From positions 17,239-81,238 of the forward strand of contig CAJUII010000004.1 in the NCBI GenBank assembly GCA_910586405.1: a stretch of 64,000 nucleotides of DNA. The letters are read 5' to 3'. A model generated the notes under the pieces. It was not told the origin of the DNA, did no database searches, and saw only the letters and a list, made by a program, of their open reading frames with translations. Of this stretch, positions 53,547 to 63,820 are shown one piece after another. Source of the DNA: an uncultured Lachnospiraceae bacterium. GTDB taxonomy: Bacteria; Bacillota; Clostridia; Lachnospirales; Lachnospiraceae. Positions within the stretch are counted from its first letter, which is position 1. The number at the start of each line of letters is the position of its first letter. The position numbers were made by a program, and so were the translations under genes.

Positions 53547-56207
53547 TTATTTTCTGTTGACAACAAGCTTTCTGACCATATCCACCGGAATCATAGTCAC
53601 CGCCAGCACAACAATCGTAATCCATCCTTTGATTCCAAACGGCTTACAGCTAAACATGTTTCCAATCCATGTAAACGCTTCAAATGGTATCAGTGCCGCA
53701 TTGACAATCAACGCCTGTACTAAGATAATCGTCAAGAATACCTTGATAAATCCTGTATTCTGATCGAGTCCCTTGAAAATACCAAATCCGTCATCTCTGA
53801 CATTAAAGCCATTAAACAGTGCACTCACAATAAACAGCACGAAATATCCTGTCAAATGCTGCTCCTCTGTGTCAAACAAATCCACAAAGAACGGCGCTTT
53901 CAGATAGACAAAGCTCACAACCGTAAGCCAGAGTCCCATCGTGATAATCTGTGCCATCATGGGCTTGCTCACAATGCTCTCATCCCTTCTTCTAGGTTTC
54001 TCGCGCATATACTTTTCAAGCGCTGGTTCATTGCCCAGCATAATCGCACCGAGACTGTCCATCACAAGGTTTACAAACAGTAAGTGTGTTACCTTGAGCG
54101 GCTCATCCACACCAAAGAACGGTGCGATCGCACTGACGATAACGGCTGTGACGTTAATTACTAATTGGAACTTACAGAATTTTAATATATTATGGTAAAT
54201 CGTTCTTCCGTACAAGATAGCATCCTTGATAGACTTAAAGTTATCATCCAGAATTACAATCTTACCAGCTTCCTTTGCTGCCTCTGTACCACTGCCCATC
54301 GCAAAACCGACATCGGCGCGCTTTAGTGCCGGCGAATCATTCACACCGTCACCCGTCATACCCACAACAAGGTTCATCTCCTGACAGAGTCTTACCATAC
54401 GGGACTTATCTGTCGGCAGCGCTCTTGCAATCACACGAATCTTCGGTATAATCTTCTTTACCTCGTCGTCTGTCATCTCATTTAACTGGGCAGAGGAGAG
54501 CGCCATCTCATCGTTGCTCTTTAACAAGCCCGCATCCTTAGCAATCGCCACGGCAGTCTCAAGTCTGTCACCTGTAATCATGACAACCTGAATGCCCGCA
54601 TTCTGCACTTCCTTAATCGCCTCTCTCGCCTCCGGTCTCACATCATCACGGATGCCGACCAGACCGATAATGACAATATCTTGATTGATCTTGCTCTCCA
54701 CAAGCGGGTTCTCAGAATAGCCAAACGCCAGCACACGCATTGCCTTTGCCGCAAGCTCGTCAATCTTTCTGTCAAGCACTGCCTTATCTATATCCCGAAC
54801 GTTTCCGTCCGCATCCAAATACTTTGTCGCCGCTGCAAGAAGCCGCTCCGGCGCCCCCTTATAAAAGGTCTTGCCCACGCTGTCGATTCGCGCCTGACTG
54901 AATTTGTTCGTCGAGTTAAAGCCCTGCTGCGCCGTAACCACATACTCCTTGTTGGAAGCCAACGTGTTGAAAGTATCCTCCCCGATAAACTTCATGAGCG
55001 CCTGATCAGTAGCATTACCTCCGATAACTCTGTGTGAAGCGTCAAACATCGATTGTGTATTCTTACCGATCGCAAGGTCCATCAGTCCCTTGATTTTACT
55101 ATGCTTACTCAACTGTGGGATGTCAATCGAATTGCCGTCCGCACAGAAGAAATCTACCACCTCAAGCGATCCTTTGGTGATCGTACCCGTCTTATCACTG
55201 AAGAGAATGTTTAATGAACCCGCAGTCTCTATACCTTCTGCTTTTCTGACAAGGACATTATGGTCAAGCATCTTGCTTGTATTCTGCATCAGCACAAGCG
55301 AGATCATCAGCGGAAGTCCCTCCGGCACCGCACAGACGATAATCACGACTGCAAGTGAGACCGCATCGATCACATTCTTGATGATATCAGGTATCGGCTG
55401 TGAAAAGTATCCTGCTGCCCCGCCGTCAAATACCAGTACCGCATGTGCCAGATAAAACAGTGCAATGATAATCGCACCGATGTAGCCAAAGGTTGAGATC
55501 TGCTTTGCAAGCTTTGCAAGCTTCACCTTGAGCGGCGAGTCTGGTTCGTCCTCCTGCATTTCCTCAGCCATCTTGCCCATCATAGTCTTCAAGCCGACTT
55601 TTCTGACATCGAGCACACCTTCACCGTCAAAGATCACCGCGCCGCGAAACAGGGAATACTTGTCCACGAACGTGTCGCCTGTAATGTCATCCGCAAGCTG
55701 CACACTGGGGTCTGCCGCTGTCTTTTTGCACTCCTCCGCCTCTCCGTTCAAGGCTGAGTTGTCTACCTTAAGTGCGCCATCAATCAGAATACCATCTGCC
55801 GGGACCTTGTCACCGGACTGCAACAACACCTTATCTCCGACAACGACATCATCCACCTCGATCACCGTGACGACGCCATTTCTGTATACCTTACACTTGT
55901 CCTTCTCTGTGCTGTCTTTCAGCTCGCGGTACTTGGTATCACTCGCCACACCAGTCTTTGCTGACACAAATGCCACAACAAGCACTGCCACGATCGTTCC
56001 AAGCGGCTCGTAAATCTCCGCGTAGCCAAAGAAAAACATGACAATCATCAGCGCCGCGATCGCTAAGAGGATCTTGATCATCGGGTCCCCGAAGGTCTCC
56101 TTAAACTCCTCCCAAAAGGTAGTCGGCTCCGAATCAGGAATCTGATTCGAACCATACTGTCCGCGCGACTGCTCGACCTCTTTGTCACTAAGTCCATTAA
56201 ATTTCAT
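53547..56207 (-). CDS. Calcium-translocating P-type ATPase (PMCA type)
   Basis: 886 aa. Phosphorylation site Asp338 in FSDKTGTITKGS; PEGLPL at 295-300 in M4 (CAVPEGL); nucleotide site KGAPE; hinge MTGDGVNDSPALK; ten predicted membrane helices. The actuator loop reads LNGEAEE rather than TGES. It should pump Ca2+ out. It is the last gene of the minus-strand Ter operon, 34 bp after the terD-like gene, where other Ter clusters have terC; it may balance the Ca2+ bound by TerD proteins. Confidence 0.93.
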   Translation of the reverse strand: MKFNGLSDKEVEQSRGQYGSNQIPDSEPTTFWEEFKETFGDPMIKILLAIAALMIVMFFFGYAEIYEPLGTIVAVLVVAFVSAKTGVASDTKYRELKDSTEKDKCKVYRNGVVTVIEVDDVVVGDKVLLQSGDKVPADGILIDGALKVDNSALNGEAEECKKTAADPSVQLADDITGDTFVDKYSLFRGAVIFDGEGVLDVRKVGLKTMMGKMAEEMQEDEPDSPLKVKLAKLAKQISTFGYIGAIIIALFYLAHAVLVFDGGAAGYFSQPIPDIIKNVIDAVSLAVVIIVCAVPEGLPLMISLVLMQNTSKMLDHNVLVRKAEGIETAGSLNILFSDKTGTITKGSLEVVDFFCADGNSIDIPQLSKHSKIKGLMDLAIGKNTQSMFDASHRVIGGNATDQALMKFIGEDTFNTLASNKEYVVTAQQGFNSTNKFSQARIDSVGKTFYKGAPERLLAAATKYLDADGNVRDIDKAVLDRKIDELAAKAMRVLAFGYSENPLVESKINQDIVIIGLVGIRDDVRPEAREAIKEVQNAGIQVVMITGDRLETAVAIAKDAGLLKSNDEMALSSAQLNEMTDDEVKKIIPKIRVIARALPTDKSRMVRLCQEMNLVVGMTGDGVNDSPALKRADVGFAMGSGTEAAKEAGKIVILDDNFKSIKDAILYGRTIYHNILKFCKFQLVINVTAVIVSAIAPFFGVDEPLKVTHLLFVNLVMDSLGAIMLGNEPALEKYMREKPRRRDESIVSKPMMAQIITMGLWLTVVSFVYLKAPFFVDLFDTEEQHLTGYFVLFIVSALFNGFNVRDDGFGIFKGLDQNTGFIKVFLTIILVQALIVNAALIPFEAFTWIGNMFSCKPFGIKGWITIVVLAVTMIPVDMVRKLVVNRK

Positions 56208-56241
56208 TTTTCATTTTCTCCTCATTCATTGTTGACTTCAT

Positions 56242-56832
56242 TTATATAAATCGATTGGCAAGCTCGCCAAGCCCCGGATCGGTCGTTCCCTGTCCCATCG
56301 CATTGAATTTCCACTCGCCATTATGCCTGTAAATCTCACCGAAGATCATTGCCGTCATATTTGAGTAATCCTCTGACAGATCATACTTGCAAAGCTCTGT
56401 GTTATTTCTGGCATCGACAACGCGGATAAACGCATTTTTGATCATGCCAAAATGCTGCTTTCTCTGCACAGCCTGATAAATGTTTACGACAACAACAATC
56501 TTGTCATAAACCTGCGGAACAGATGCCAAGTCTATAATAATCTGCTCGTCATCTCCCTCACCAGCTCCCGTCAGGTTATCGCCCATGTGCTGTACCGTAC
56601 CTGTCGGATGCTTGAGATTGCCAAAATAGATGATATCCTCATTTGCACAGAGCTTTCCGCTTCTGAGCATCAGCGCAGACGCATCACAGTCGATTGGCTG
56701 CGGCTTGGGTGCAAAGAAACCTCTCTTGCCCTGCGGCGCCTCATCCCAGCCAAGTCCCACGATCACTTTGGATAGACCTGCATTATCCTTAGATAAACTG
56801 ACTTTCTGTCCCTTTTGTAAACTTACTGACAT
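56242..56832 (-). CDS. TerD-family Ca2+-binding protein, divergent paralogue
   Basis: 196 aa. [20 protein letters not shown], then an insertion (APQGKRGFFAPKPQP) before DCDASALML, the acidic loop [10 protein letters not shown], and [20 protein letters not shown]. Compared with the two upstream paralogues, the DxDxxA motif is DCDASA and the extra basic loop is unique, suggesting a distinct role in a hetero-oligomer. It lies between the second terD and the Ca2+ ATPase gene, with AAGGGAGAAT upstream. Confidence 0.92.
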   Translation of the reverse strand: MSVSLQKGQKVSLSKDNAGLSKVIVGLGWDEAPQGKRGFFAPKPQPIDCDASALMLRSGKLCANEDIIYFGNLKHPTGTVQHMGDNLTGAGEGDDEQIIIDLASVPQVYDKIVVVVNIYQAVQRKQHFGMIKNAFIRVVDARNNTELCKYDLSEDYSNMTAMIFGEIYRHNGEWKFNAMGQGTTDPGLGELANRFI

Positions 56833-56881
56833 TGTATTCTCCCTTCTATCAACCTAGTTTTACCTTGATGATCTGAATCCA

Positions 56882-57463
56882 TTACTCAACATCAACACCG
56901 AAATTTGCACACAGCGCCGCAAGACCACCCTGGAATCCGTTTCCGATCGCATTGAATTTCCACTCGCCGCCATTCTTGTACAGCTCTCCAAATACTGCCG
57001 CCGTCTCAATCGAGAAATCCTCACCCAAATCATAGCGAATCATTTCCTCTCCTGTCTCCTCATTGTAAATTCTGATAAACGCATTGCTGACCTGACCAAA
57101 ATTCTGCCGTCTTTGCTCTGCCTCGTAGATCGTCACTGTAAACGCAATCTTTGTGATATTGTCAGGAACCTTTGACAAGTCTACCTTAATCTGCTCATCG
57201 TCTCCGTCACCGACTCCAGTGAGATTATCCCCCTGATGTACAACACTGCCCGACGGATGGGTGAGATTACTATAAAATACAAAATCATTGGAATCCGCAA
57301 CCTTGCCTGAATCGCCCAATAAAAAGGCTGCCGCATCCAGGTCAAAATCTCCGCCTGTATCAAATGCATTGACATCCCATCCAAGTCCTACAATGACTTT
57401 CTTCAACCCCGGATTATCCTTTGTGAGACTGACCTTCTGACCTTTTTGTAAACTTACTGGCAT
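56882..57463 (-). CDS. TerD-family calcium-binding stress protein
   Basis: 193 aa, full-length TerD domain: [20 protein letters not shown], then [37 protein letters not shown] and [20 protein letters not shown]. All expected Ca2+ ligand stretches are present. Highly similar to the next upstream gene (24 bp gap), a recent tandem duplication. Likely role: stress-response complex with TelA and YceG; involvement in tellurite resistance is by family name only. Confidence 0.95.
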   Translation of the reverse strand: MPVSLQKGQKVSLTKDNPGLKKVIVGLGWDVNAFDTGGDFDLDAAAFLLGDSGKVADSNDFVFYSNLTHPSGSVVHQGDNLTGVGDGDDEQIKVDLSKVPDNITKIAFTVTIYEAEQRRQNFGQVSNAFIRIYNEETGEEMIRYDLGEDFSIETAAVFGELYKNGGEWKFNAIGNGFQGGLAALCANFGVDVE

Positions 57464-57487
57464 CTTTTTGCCCTCCTTTTTTCTATT

Positions 57488-58069
57488 TTATGCAACCTCT
57501 ATGCCATAATGACCACAGAGTGCTGCAAGTCCGCCCTGAAAACCACTTCCGATTGCATTGAACTTCCACTCTCCATTATGTCTGTACAGCTCCCCGACTA
57601 CGACCGCCGTCTCAATCGAGAAATCCTCACCCAAATCATAGCGAATCAACTCTGTGTTCGTCATCTCATCGACTATTCTGATAAATGCGTTGGAAACCTG
57701 TCCAAAATTCTGTCTCCTGGTATCTGCGTCATAAATCGTAACCGTAAATGCCACCTTCTCAATATTAGCGGGAATCTTGTCGAGATCAACCGCAATCTGC
57801 TCGTCATCTCCCTCACCCGCGCCTGTCAGGTTGTCGCCCATGTGCTTCAATGCCTCACTTGGATGTGTCAGATTATGGTAATATATAAACTCCTGCTCCG
57901 TCGGGCACTTTCCGTCTGCCCCCACCATAAATGCTGCTGCATCCAGGTCAAAGTCCGCACCGGAATCAAACGCGTTGACATCCCATCCAAGTCCTACCAT
58001 AATCTTTTTGAGACCCGGATTTCCTTTTGTCAGATCGACCTTCTGTCCTTTTGATAAATTGATTGGCAT
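57488..58069 (-). CDS. TerD-family calcium-binding stress protein
   Basis: 193 aa. [56 protein letters not shown], and [19 protein letters not shown]. Equal length to the next gene and about as similar as recent paralogues. 36 bp after telA. Resembles B. subtilis YceC/YceD/YceE, and the order yceG-telA(yceH)-terD repeats here with transcription in one direction. Confidence 0.95.
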   Translation of the reverse strand: MPINLSKGQKVDLTKGNPGLKKIMVGLGWDVNAFDSGADFDLDAAAFMVGADGKCPTEQEFIYYHNLTHPSEALKHMGDNLTGAGEGDDEQIAVDLDKIPANIEKVAFTVTIYDADTRRQNFGQVSNAFIRIVDEMTNTELIRYDLGEDFSIETAVVVGELYRHNGEWKFNAIGSGFQGGLAALCGHYGIEVA

Positions 58070-58105
58070 ATCTTTTCCTCCTTCATAACAATTAACATAC
58101 TAAAA

Positions 58106-59260
58106 TTACTGTGCTCTCTTGTCTGGCATATGATACATCCTGTTGAACTCCTGCTTGATCGTCTCAAGTCGCGCCTGATCCTCAACACGTTTCTTTTTCG
58201 CGTCATTTTGAATCTGCCTTGTCTCATTGATACCGTCCACAATCGTTTTCCAGGTTGTTTCTAATGTTTCAATCTTGATCGAGCTGCCTGCTGCCATCGC
58301 CGTTGTCAGCTTTGTCTGCTCGACTGTATTCTGCGCATTGCGAATCAACATCTCGTTGGTCTTGGCGTCAAGTGCACTCATCGCCTCCGCTTGCAGCTTC
58401 TGGCGTTTGAGCATGATCGCCTGCGCAAGTGCCTGCTTAAACACTGGCAGTGTGATGATAAAGGCGGAATTAATCTTCCTGACAAGATTCATATTGCTAA
58501 ATTCCATCGCTTTGATCATCGGGATTGACTGCATAGCTACGCTTTCCGCAGTCCTCAAATCCTGTGTGCGCTGCTCTAGCATCATCAGCGCCTGATTCAG
58601 ACTGGTCAGTTCAAACTGAATGGAGGTGTCTCCCGTCATCTGCATATCAGATTCCCGCTGCGCGATGTACGCCTCAATCTCCCTACACCCCTGCTCCCCC
58701 GCAAGGATATATTTGACCAGCTCATGATAATAGTTTACATTCGCCTCAAACATTGTATTCAGATTGCGGTTCGACTGTTTGATCTCCGATTCATATTTTC
58801 GAAGCTCCACATAGATCTTGTCAACCTCATCCCCCATTGTATGATACTTATCCAGGATTTTGTCCAATTGCCTCCTCATATTGCCAAAAAGTTTGCCAAA
58901 CAAGGAAGGATTCTCCTGAAGCTCGTCAATATCGAATTTCTCCATCACCTTCGCAAGCGCATTGAGCATCTCACTCGAGTCATCCAGCTGGGACATATTC
59001 ACATTGTTGAGTACTACATCCGACGCCTTAGAGATCTCCTCCGCAACCTCCGCGCCAAAGGATACGATCGTCTCAAGATTGTTGATCTCGATCGTGCTCA
59101 CGATGTTGTCAACCTCCTGCGAACCGACAAGCACCTCATTCATCTGCTGTCTGTCCTCGACGATGTCATACGTTTCAACCACCTCAATCTCATTTCTGGC
59201 ATCCACTGTATTTGCCATCGCCGATGCCTGTGTCTTTGTTTTGCTAAAATCAAGTCCCAT
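58106..59260 (-). CDS. telA: TelA/YceH-family toxic-anion-resistance protein
   Basis: 384 aa, all-helical. VDNIVSTIEINNLETIVSFG, KLFGNMRRQLDKILDKYHTM, YYHELVKYILAGEQGCREIE, LTSLNQALMMLEQRTQDLR, and a C-terminal LTTAMAAGSSIKIETLETTW are family marks. No membrane helix. TelA proteins are linked to tellurite and cell-envelope stress; molecular action unknown. 33 bp after yceG, 36 bp before terD. Confidence 0.94.
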   Translation of the reverse strand: MGLDFSKTKTQASAMANTVDARNEIEVVETYDIVEDRQQMNEVLVGSQEVDNIVSTIEINNLETIVSFGAEVAEEISKASDVVLNNVNMSQLDDSSEMLNALAKVMEKFDIDELQENPSLFGKLFGNMRRQLDKILDKYHTMGDEVDKIYVELRKYESEIKQSNRNLNTMFEANVNYYHELVKYILAGEQGCREIEAYIAQRESDMQMTGDTSIQFELTSLNQALMMLEQRTQDLRTAESVAMQSIPMIKAMEFSNMNLVRKINSAFIITLPVFKQALAQAIMLKRQKLQAEAMSALDAKTNEMLIRNAQNTVEQTKLTTAMAAGSSIKIETLETTWKTIVDGINETRQIQNDAKKKRVEDQARLETIKQEFNRMYHMPDKRAQ

Positions 59261-59293
59261 TTTTACTCCTCCGTTCTGTTCATAACCTGCAAA

Positions 59294-61570
59294 TCAACTT
59301 CTTCTAAAAAGCTTATCACGCCACGACGGACGTGTATTGGATGAAACCAATGCCATATTTGGCACTTGCAGGTCATATACATACTCGCCAATCTGGTGCT
59401 CCTCCATAGATCTTTTATTAAAAAACCGCTCTATGTTCTGATATCCTGTCGGCACAAAAAATACCACATCAAATCCAGCCAGATTCAAAAATGCCGTCAG
59501 AATCGAATCCTCCAAGGAAATTATCTTCTCCCCTGTATTAACATAGATTAATTTAGGGTTTTTCTTTGTAAAATCAAATTTTTGAATCAGCCGCACAATC
59601 TCCTTGGGCATATTCAATATCGTAGCCACGATAGTGTACTCTGTGCCATTCTCAAAAGTTCCTTTTATCAGTTTGCTCTCAATCAACAACTGTAGTTTGT
59701 CAAAAATATGCTCCTGTATCTCCTCCCGCAGAAAGCTGTAGGGATAACTGGGATGTTCCTTAATCTTTCTTCTCTGCACACGGCCATTTTTCAAAAATTC
59801 CACCGCGTGCGCCTTCATGGGATTGACTGCTCCCGAATCGATATATGGCACATTTTTGACCAAATATGCATCCTCTGTCATCAATCCTTTGATGGTGCTC
59901 CAGTATTTCGAGACAATACCATCCTTGACTCCAGACACTTTCGCAAAAATCACAGGCAGCGTCACGATGCCATTCTCCGTGCTGAAATTCGGCCGGAATT
60001 TCAATTCTTCCTTCCATAGAATCTGTATTTCCTCATACATAGTCTGCAAGGTGACAGAGACCGCCTTGTCGTACTGATAGTTGCGGTAAATTCCCGTATC
60101 CTGATACATAAGCCCATCCAGCTCACGCTCCGCATGGTATGCGACCGTCCCCATCTGAATGTCAGCGCTCTGCTGAGGATATCGGTTTAACGACAGCGAT
60201 TCCGCATACTGAATCTCATAGAGCAGTGTATCCTCCAGACAGCACTTTGTGTTAAGATTGGGATTTAAGATCAGCACATCCACTGGAATCCGCGCCAAAA
60301 ACCGCAGAAACAGCGCCTCATTTTCGTCCTTGCAGGGTCCCATGTGAATAAAGCAGCTTACGTCCGGCATTTTCCAGTTTGAAAATAGTTGCTTTTGATA
60401 CCGTTTGAGCCAGCAGAGCAGATACACAGCCTTGTTCGTGAGCTTATTGAGGTTCATGTCGGGCTCTTTCGCCTCCGAAAGCAGCACATCCAAAAATGCC
60501 TTCACCATCACCCGCTGTAATTCTATATTGGCTGTGTACTGAATATTTGTGGATAAATCCATCAGCATCTCATCTTGTCGGGTGTAGTTTTTGCGCCGTA
60601 TCGCTCCGATTTCATCCATGCCAGGCTTGGGTATACACTCATCCACAATGACGACGCGGCGCTGGCTGTTGGTCAGCTCAAGCTGGAGTTGATACAGATC
60701 ATTGACGTAGGTCAACTTATCCTCCACGCCATTGATTCTATAAAAACAATTATAAAAAAGTCTGGCATCCTCCCCCCTCGCCAACACACTTTTCCTAAAA
60801 TCAGCAAAGCCCTTCCCTTCAATCCAGGCATTTGTGCAGTTCAGAATCTGAGGCTTTATGCCATAGATCCGCTCGTTGTTCAACGCCTCCTGTATCTGCG
60901 TCCGAATCCACTTCAAATTAAAATCCGAAGGAAAAGCACGCATACCAGGAAGCTCAAGTTTGTCTGATTTCTCACTGCCCGCATCGATGCTCAGATACTT
61001 TGCATCCCCCGCATACTGCAACAACACAACATCACATCCGGCATTGGAGAGAATAGATACCAGCATAAGCTCATAACTGCTGATCTCACCCTCATACAAA
61101 ATTTTGGGAATTTTACTTTCTCCCAGCATATTGACAATCCGCTCAAACTTATAATATAGCCAGCACATAAACTTTATGTATGCATTTTTCAGCATATTGT
61201 CATTTTTGCCAGTTTTGCGCAGGGCATTGAGCGTGTCAAAAAGAGATCTCGCCACAGTCCCCCGCTGATAGTCATTCATGCGCGGAAGCCATTTCCTGAG
61301 ACTCTGTGCGATAAAGTCTGGACTCATCCGAAAGTCCAGACCCATAATTTCCTCATAATAGTCAAGATTCTTCTCATCTGGATTGGGAATCCTGCCCTCG
61401 ATGATCACACCCGAAAGCCTTGCCGCCTCATAATATTTCTGTATAAACTGCCCAATCTCCTCTGTATAACCATTGATTCTATAAAAGTACACACCCTTGT
61501 CCGGCCTGCCGTCGCGTTCCACAAAAAAATCATTTAGATTTTTTATCTTACTATGCGTAAACATTTCCAC
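59294..61570 (-). CDS. yceG: YceG-family protein of Ter/yce stress operon
   Basis: 758 aa, same size as B. subtilis YceG (YceG_bac). No signal peptide. Conserved-looking parts: FYRINGYTEEIGQFIQKYYEAA, MNDYQRGTVARSLFDTLNALRK, FMCWLYYKFERIVNML, LVSILSNAGCDVVLLQYAG, and a C-terminal NLAGFDVVFFVPTGYQNIERFF. Function unknown. It is always next to telA in Ter clusters, suggesting a partner of TelA. It is the second gene, after the S1C protease. Confidence 0.9.
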   Translation of the reverse strand: MEMFTHSKIKNLNDFFVERDGRPDKGVYFYRINGYTEEIGQFIQKYYEAARLSGVIIEGRIPNPDEKNLDYYEEIMGLDFRMSPDFIAQSLRKWLPRMNDYQRGTVARSLFDTLNALRKTGKNDNMLKNAYIKFMCWLYYKFERIVNMLGESKIPKILYEGEISSYELMLVSILSNAGCDVVLLQYAGDAKYLSIDAGSEKSDKLELPGMRAFPSDFNLKWIRTQIQEALNNERIYGIKPQILNCTNAWIEGKGFADFRKSVLARGEDARLFYNCFYRINGVEDKLTYVNDLYQLQLELTNSQRRVVIVDECIPKPGMDEIGAIRRKNYTRQDEMLMDLSTNIQYTANIELQRVMVKAFLDVLLSEAKEPDMNLNKLTNKAVYLLCWLKRYQKQLFSNWKMPDVSCFIHMGPCKDENEALFLRFLARIPVDVLILNPNLNTKCCLEDTLLYEIQYAESLSLNRYPQQSADIQMGTVAYHAERELDGLMYQDTGIYRNYQYDKAVSVTLQTMYEEIQILWKEELKFRPNFSTENGIVTLPVIFAKVSGVKDGIVSKYWSTIKGLMTEDAYLVKNVPYIDSGAVNPMKAHAVEFLKNGRVQRRKIKEHPSYPYSFLREEIQEHIFDKLQLLIESKLIKGTFENGTEYTIVATILNMPKEIVRLIQKFDFTKKNPKLIYVNTGEKIISLEDSILTAFLNLAGFDVVFFVPTGYQNIERFFNKRSMEEHQIGEYVYDLQVPNMALVSSNTRPSWRDKLFRRS

Positions 61571-61702
61571 TCCTCACAAGTAAAATTTCCCAACACAATT
61601 ACTGAAATTATATCATATGAACACTATTTATTCAACAATTACAGAACATACTTTCAAATCTTAATAGTATTTTAATCTATTTTTAATGAAATAAACAATT
61701 CT

Positions 61703-62590
61703 TTACTTTACAAATCCCTGCACAAACAGATTGATGTATTCATATCCCACAGCCCAGTTGATGCCCTGTGAGCCCCTCGCGGACGCCGAGACAATGCCGA
61801 TCACCTCGCCGTACATATTGAGGAGCGCCCCGCCTGAGCTGCCCGGCGCCCCCGGTGCTGTATACTGTATCATCTGAACGTCATCCAGAGTGCGGATGCC
61901 CGATATAATGCCGTCTGATACCGAATTAAAATATCCCAGCGGGCTTCCGATCGCGACTACCTTCTGCCCCCGAACAAGCTGCGGTCCCTGATAGACTGGA
62001 AGCGGGTCTAACGCTCTGTCAATCCTGATCACCGCAAGATCGAGCACCTGATTGTATTTGATGATCTCTTTTGTCCGATAACACTGTTCATCATTCTCTA
62101 TCCTGACCGAAAAAAAGCTGCCGTCCTCCAATACGTGATTGTTGGTCAGAATATACCCTTTCCTGCCAATCATAATCCCAGAGCCGCCCGCAAACGCCTC
62201 CCCAGAATAGTCATGGACCGTGATCATCACGACAGAAGGTGCAAGCTGTGCGAGCTTTTCAAAGCTCATCTCCGTCCGCACTTGATCTTGTACAAGTGTG
62301 GGCGATAGCGGCCTGGTCGCTGCCGCACTTGATATATCTTGCACCTGCATGGCACTGGATGCGGTTGGCGGTGTGAAGGTCTGCTGTGAAATGTTGGATG
62401 CGGGCGGCGACATTGCCTGCTGCGGCGAGGAGACTCTCCTCGCCGGGTGCGGTGGTATCGACACTCGTATCGGCTGTGTATTCTTCTGCTCAGCCGCTGG
62501 TTCTGCTTTTCCTTTTGCTTTCCTGTCAGGTCTTGGCGGAAGCACTACCTTGATATTTTGATGCGTATCATTCCTTTGTCTATTATCCAT
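61703..62590 (-). CDS. Trypsin-like S1C (HtrA-type) serine protease without signal or membrane anchor
   Basis: 295 aa. A ~105-residue Pro/Ser-rich, probably disordered N-terminus, then a protease domain: His152 in TNNHVL, Asp184 in DLAVIRID, Ser252 in GSSGGAL; the triad is complete. There is no PDZ domain, signal peptide or membrane helix, so it should work in the cytosol, unlike most HtrA/DegP. The start is ATG 62590 behind AGGGGAG; codon 62611 is an alternative. Head of the Ter operon, 132 bp before yceG, divergent from the CitE-like gene. Confidence 0.9.
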   Translation of the reverse strand: MDNRQRNDTHQNIKVVLPPRPDRKAKGKAEPAAEQKNTQPIRVSIPPHPARRVSSPQQAMSPPASNISQQTFTPPTASSAMQVQDISSAAATRPLSPTLVQDQVRTEMSFEKLAQLAPSVVMITVHDYSGEAFAGGSGIMIGRKGYILTNNHVLEDGSFFSVRIENDEQCYRTKEIIKYNQVLDLAVIRIDRALDPLPVYQGPQLVRGQKVVAIGSPLGYFNSVSDGIISGIRTLDDVQMIQYTAPGAPGSSGGALLNMYGEVIGIVSASARGSQGINWAVGYEYINLFVQGFVK

Positions 62591-62828
62591 TGTTTTCTCC
62601 CCTGCACACATTTTATAAAAGAGCGCTGCAATTTCAGTTCTATTCTATACATATTTTACTAATATCGCGCCATAAAGTCAACACAAATGAATCATTGTGT
62701 CAAAACACTACTATCATTTTTTTAGAATGTGTGCTATAGTAGATTTATTTATACGAAACAGACATATGTGACCCAAATTCCTGCGAATTTACACTGATTC
62801 GTACTATTTATTAGGAGAATATGAAATC

Positions 62829-63794
62829 ATGAACAATAGTTTGCTTTATTATAGTGTCGGGGCGCTCCTGTACTGCCCCGCCAACAGAAAAAACATTGTC
62901 GAATCCATTGTCAGGCATCGATTTGGTACCAAGTATTCGCTCGCGCTGTGTCTGGAGGACACAATACGAGACGACAGTGTGACCGAGGCAGAGCACATCT
63001 TAACACAAACACTACACAGCTTGTACGCACAGTCAGTACAACATAATTTCTATATGCCCAAACTATTTGTGCGCGTGCGTAATGCACAGCAGATTGGCAG
63101 GATTCGCAAGGCGTTTGGTGAAAGTGCACAGCTTGTCACAGGCTTTATCCTGCCCAAATTTTCCCTTGAAAATGCAGACAGTTATATACAGGAGGTCATC
63201 AAAGCAAACGAGGCGATTTCCACTCCCGTATATGCCATGCCGATTTTCGAAAGTCCAAGCATCATTGACCTCAGAAACCGGTCTGAGATTCTATATACAT
63301 TAAAAGAAAAACTCGATATGATTGAGGACCGGATATTAAATATCCGTGTCGGCGGAAATGATCTTTGCCACATGTTCGGCTTCCGCCGCCATGATGACGA
63401 ATCCATCCACCAAATACGACCAATCGCCGCAATTTTTAGTGATATTATCACAGTCTATGGCATGGACTACGTTGTCTCTGGTCCAGTGTGGGAATACTAT
63501 CACAGCAATAACTGGAAAAAGGGCTTATACCACGAAATCGCAGACGACAAGCTATGCGGATTTGTCGGAAAGACAGTCATTTATCCCAGCCAGATTGACG
63601 TTGTGAACGAAGCATACAAGGTCACACAAATGGATTATCAGGATGCTTCCGCTGTCTTAAACTGGGATAAATCATCGCACTCGCTGGTGTCTGGCAGCGT
63701 CAGCAAAGAGCGCATGAACGAGTACAAAACACACGCTAACTGGGCACTGCGCACCCTGCTGATGGCGGAGTACTTCGGTGTAAAAGATTACTGA
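62829..63794 (+). CDS. HpcH/HpaI-CitE-like lyase of Ter biosynthetic module
   Basis: 321 aa. YSVGALLYCPANRKNIVESI, CLEDTIRDDSV with the metal-binding Glu/Asp, KLFVRVRN, GFILPKFS, PIFESPSIIDLRN and VGGNDLCHMFGFRR fit the citrate-lyase-beta/HpcH aldolase barrel. In Ter clusters such enzymes act with HAD phosphatase, ATP-grasp and PRTase in a proposed synthesis pathway. AGGAGAAT precedes the ATG. An extended -10 TGCTATAGT is at 62732-62740. Divergent from the protease gene. Confidence 0.9.
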   Translation: MNNSLLYYSVGALLYCPANRKNIVESIVRHRFGTKYSLALCLEDTIRDDSVTEAEHILTQTLHSLYAQSVQHNFYMPKLFVRVRNAQQIGRIRKAFGESAQLVTGFILPKFSLENADSYIQEVIKANEAISTPVYAMPIFESPSIIDLRNRSEILYTLKEKLDMIEDRILNIRVGGNDLCHMFGFRRHDDESIHQIRPIAAIFSDIITVYGMDYVVSGPVWEYYHSNNWKKGLYHEIADDKLCGFVGKTVIYPSQIDVVNEAYKVTQMDYQDASAVLNWDKSSHSLVSGSVSKERMNEYKTHANWALRTLLMAEYFGVKDY

Positions 63795-63820
63795 AAAATG
63801 TCGAATCCAAAAACTCTGAA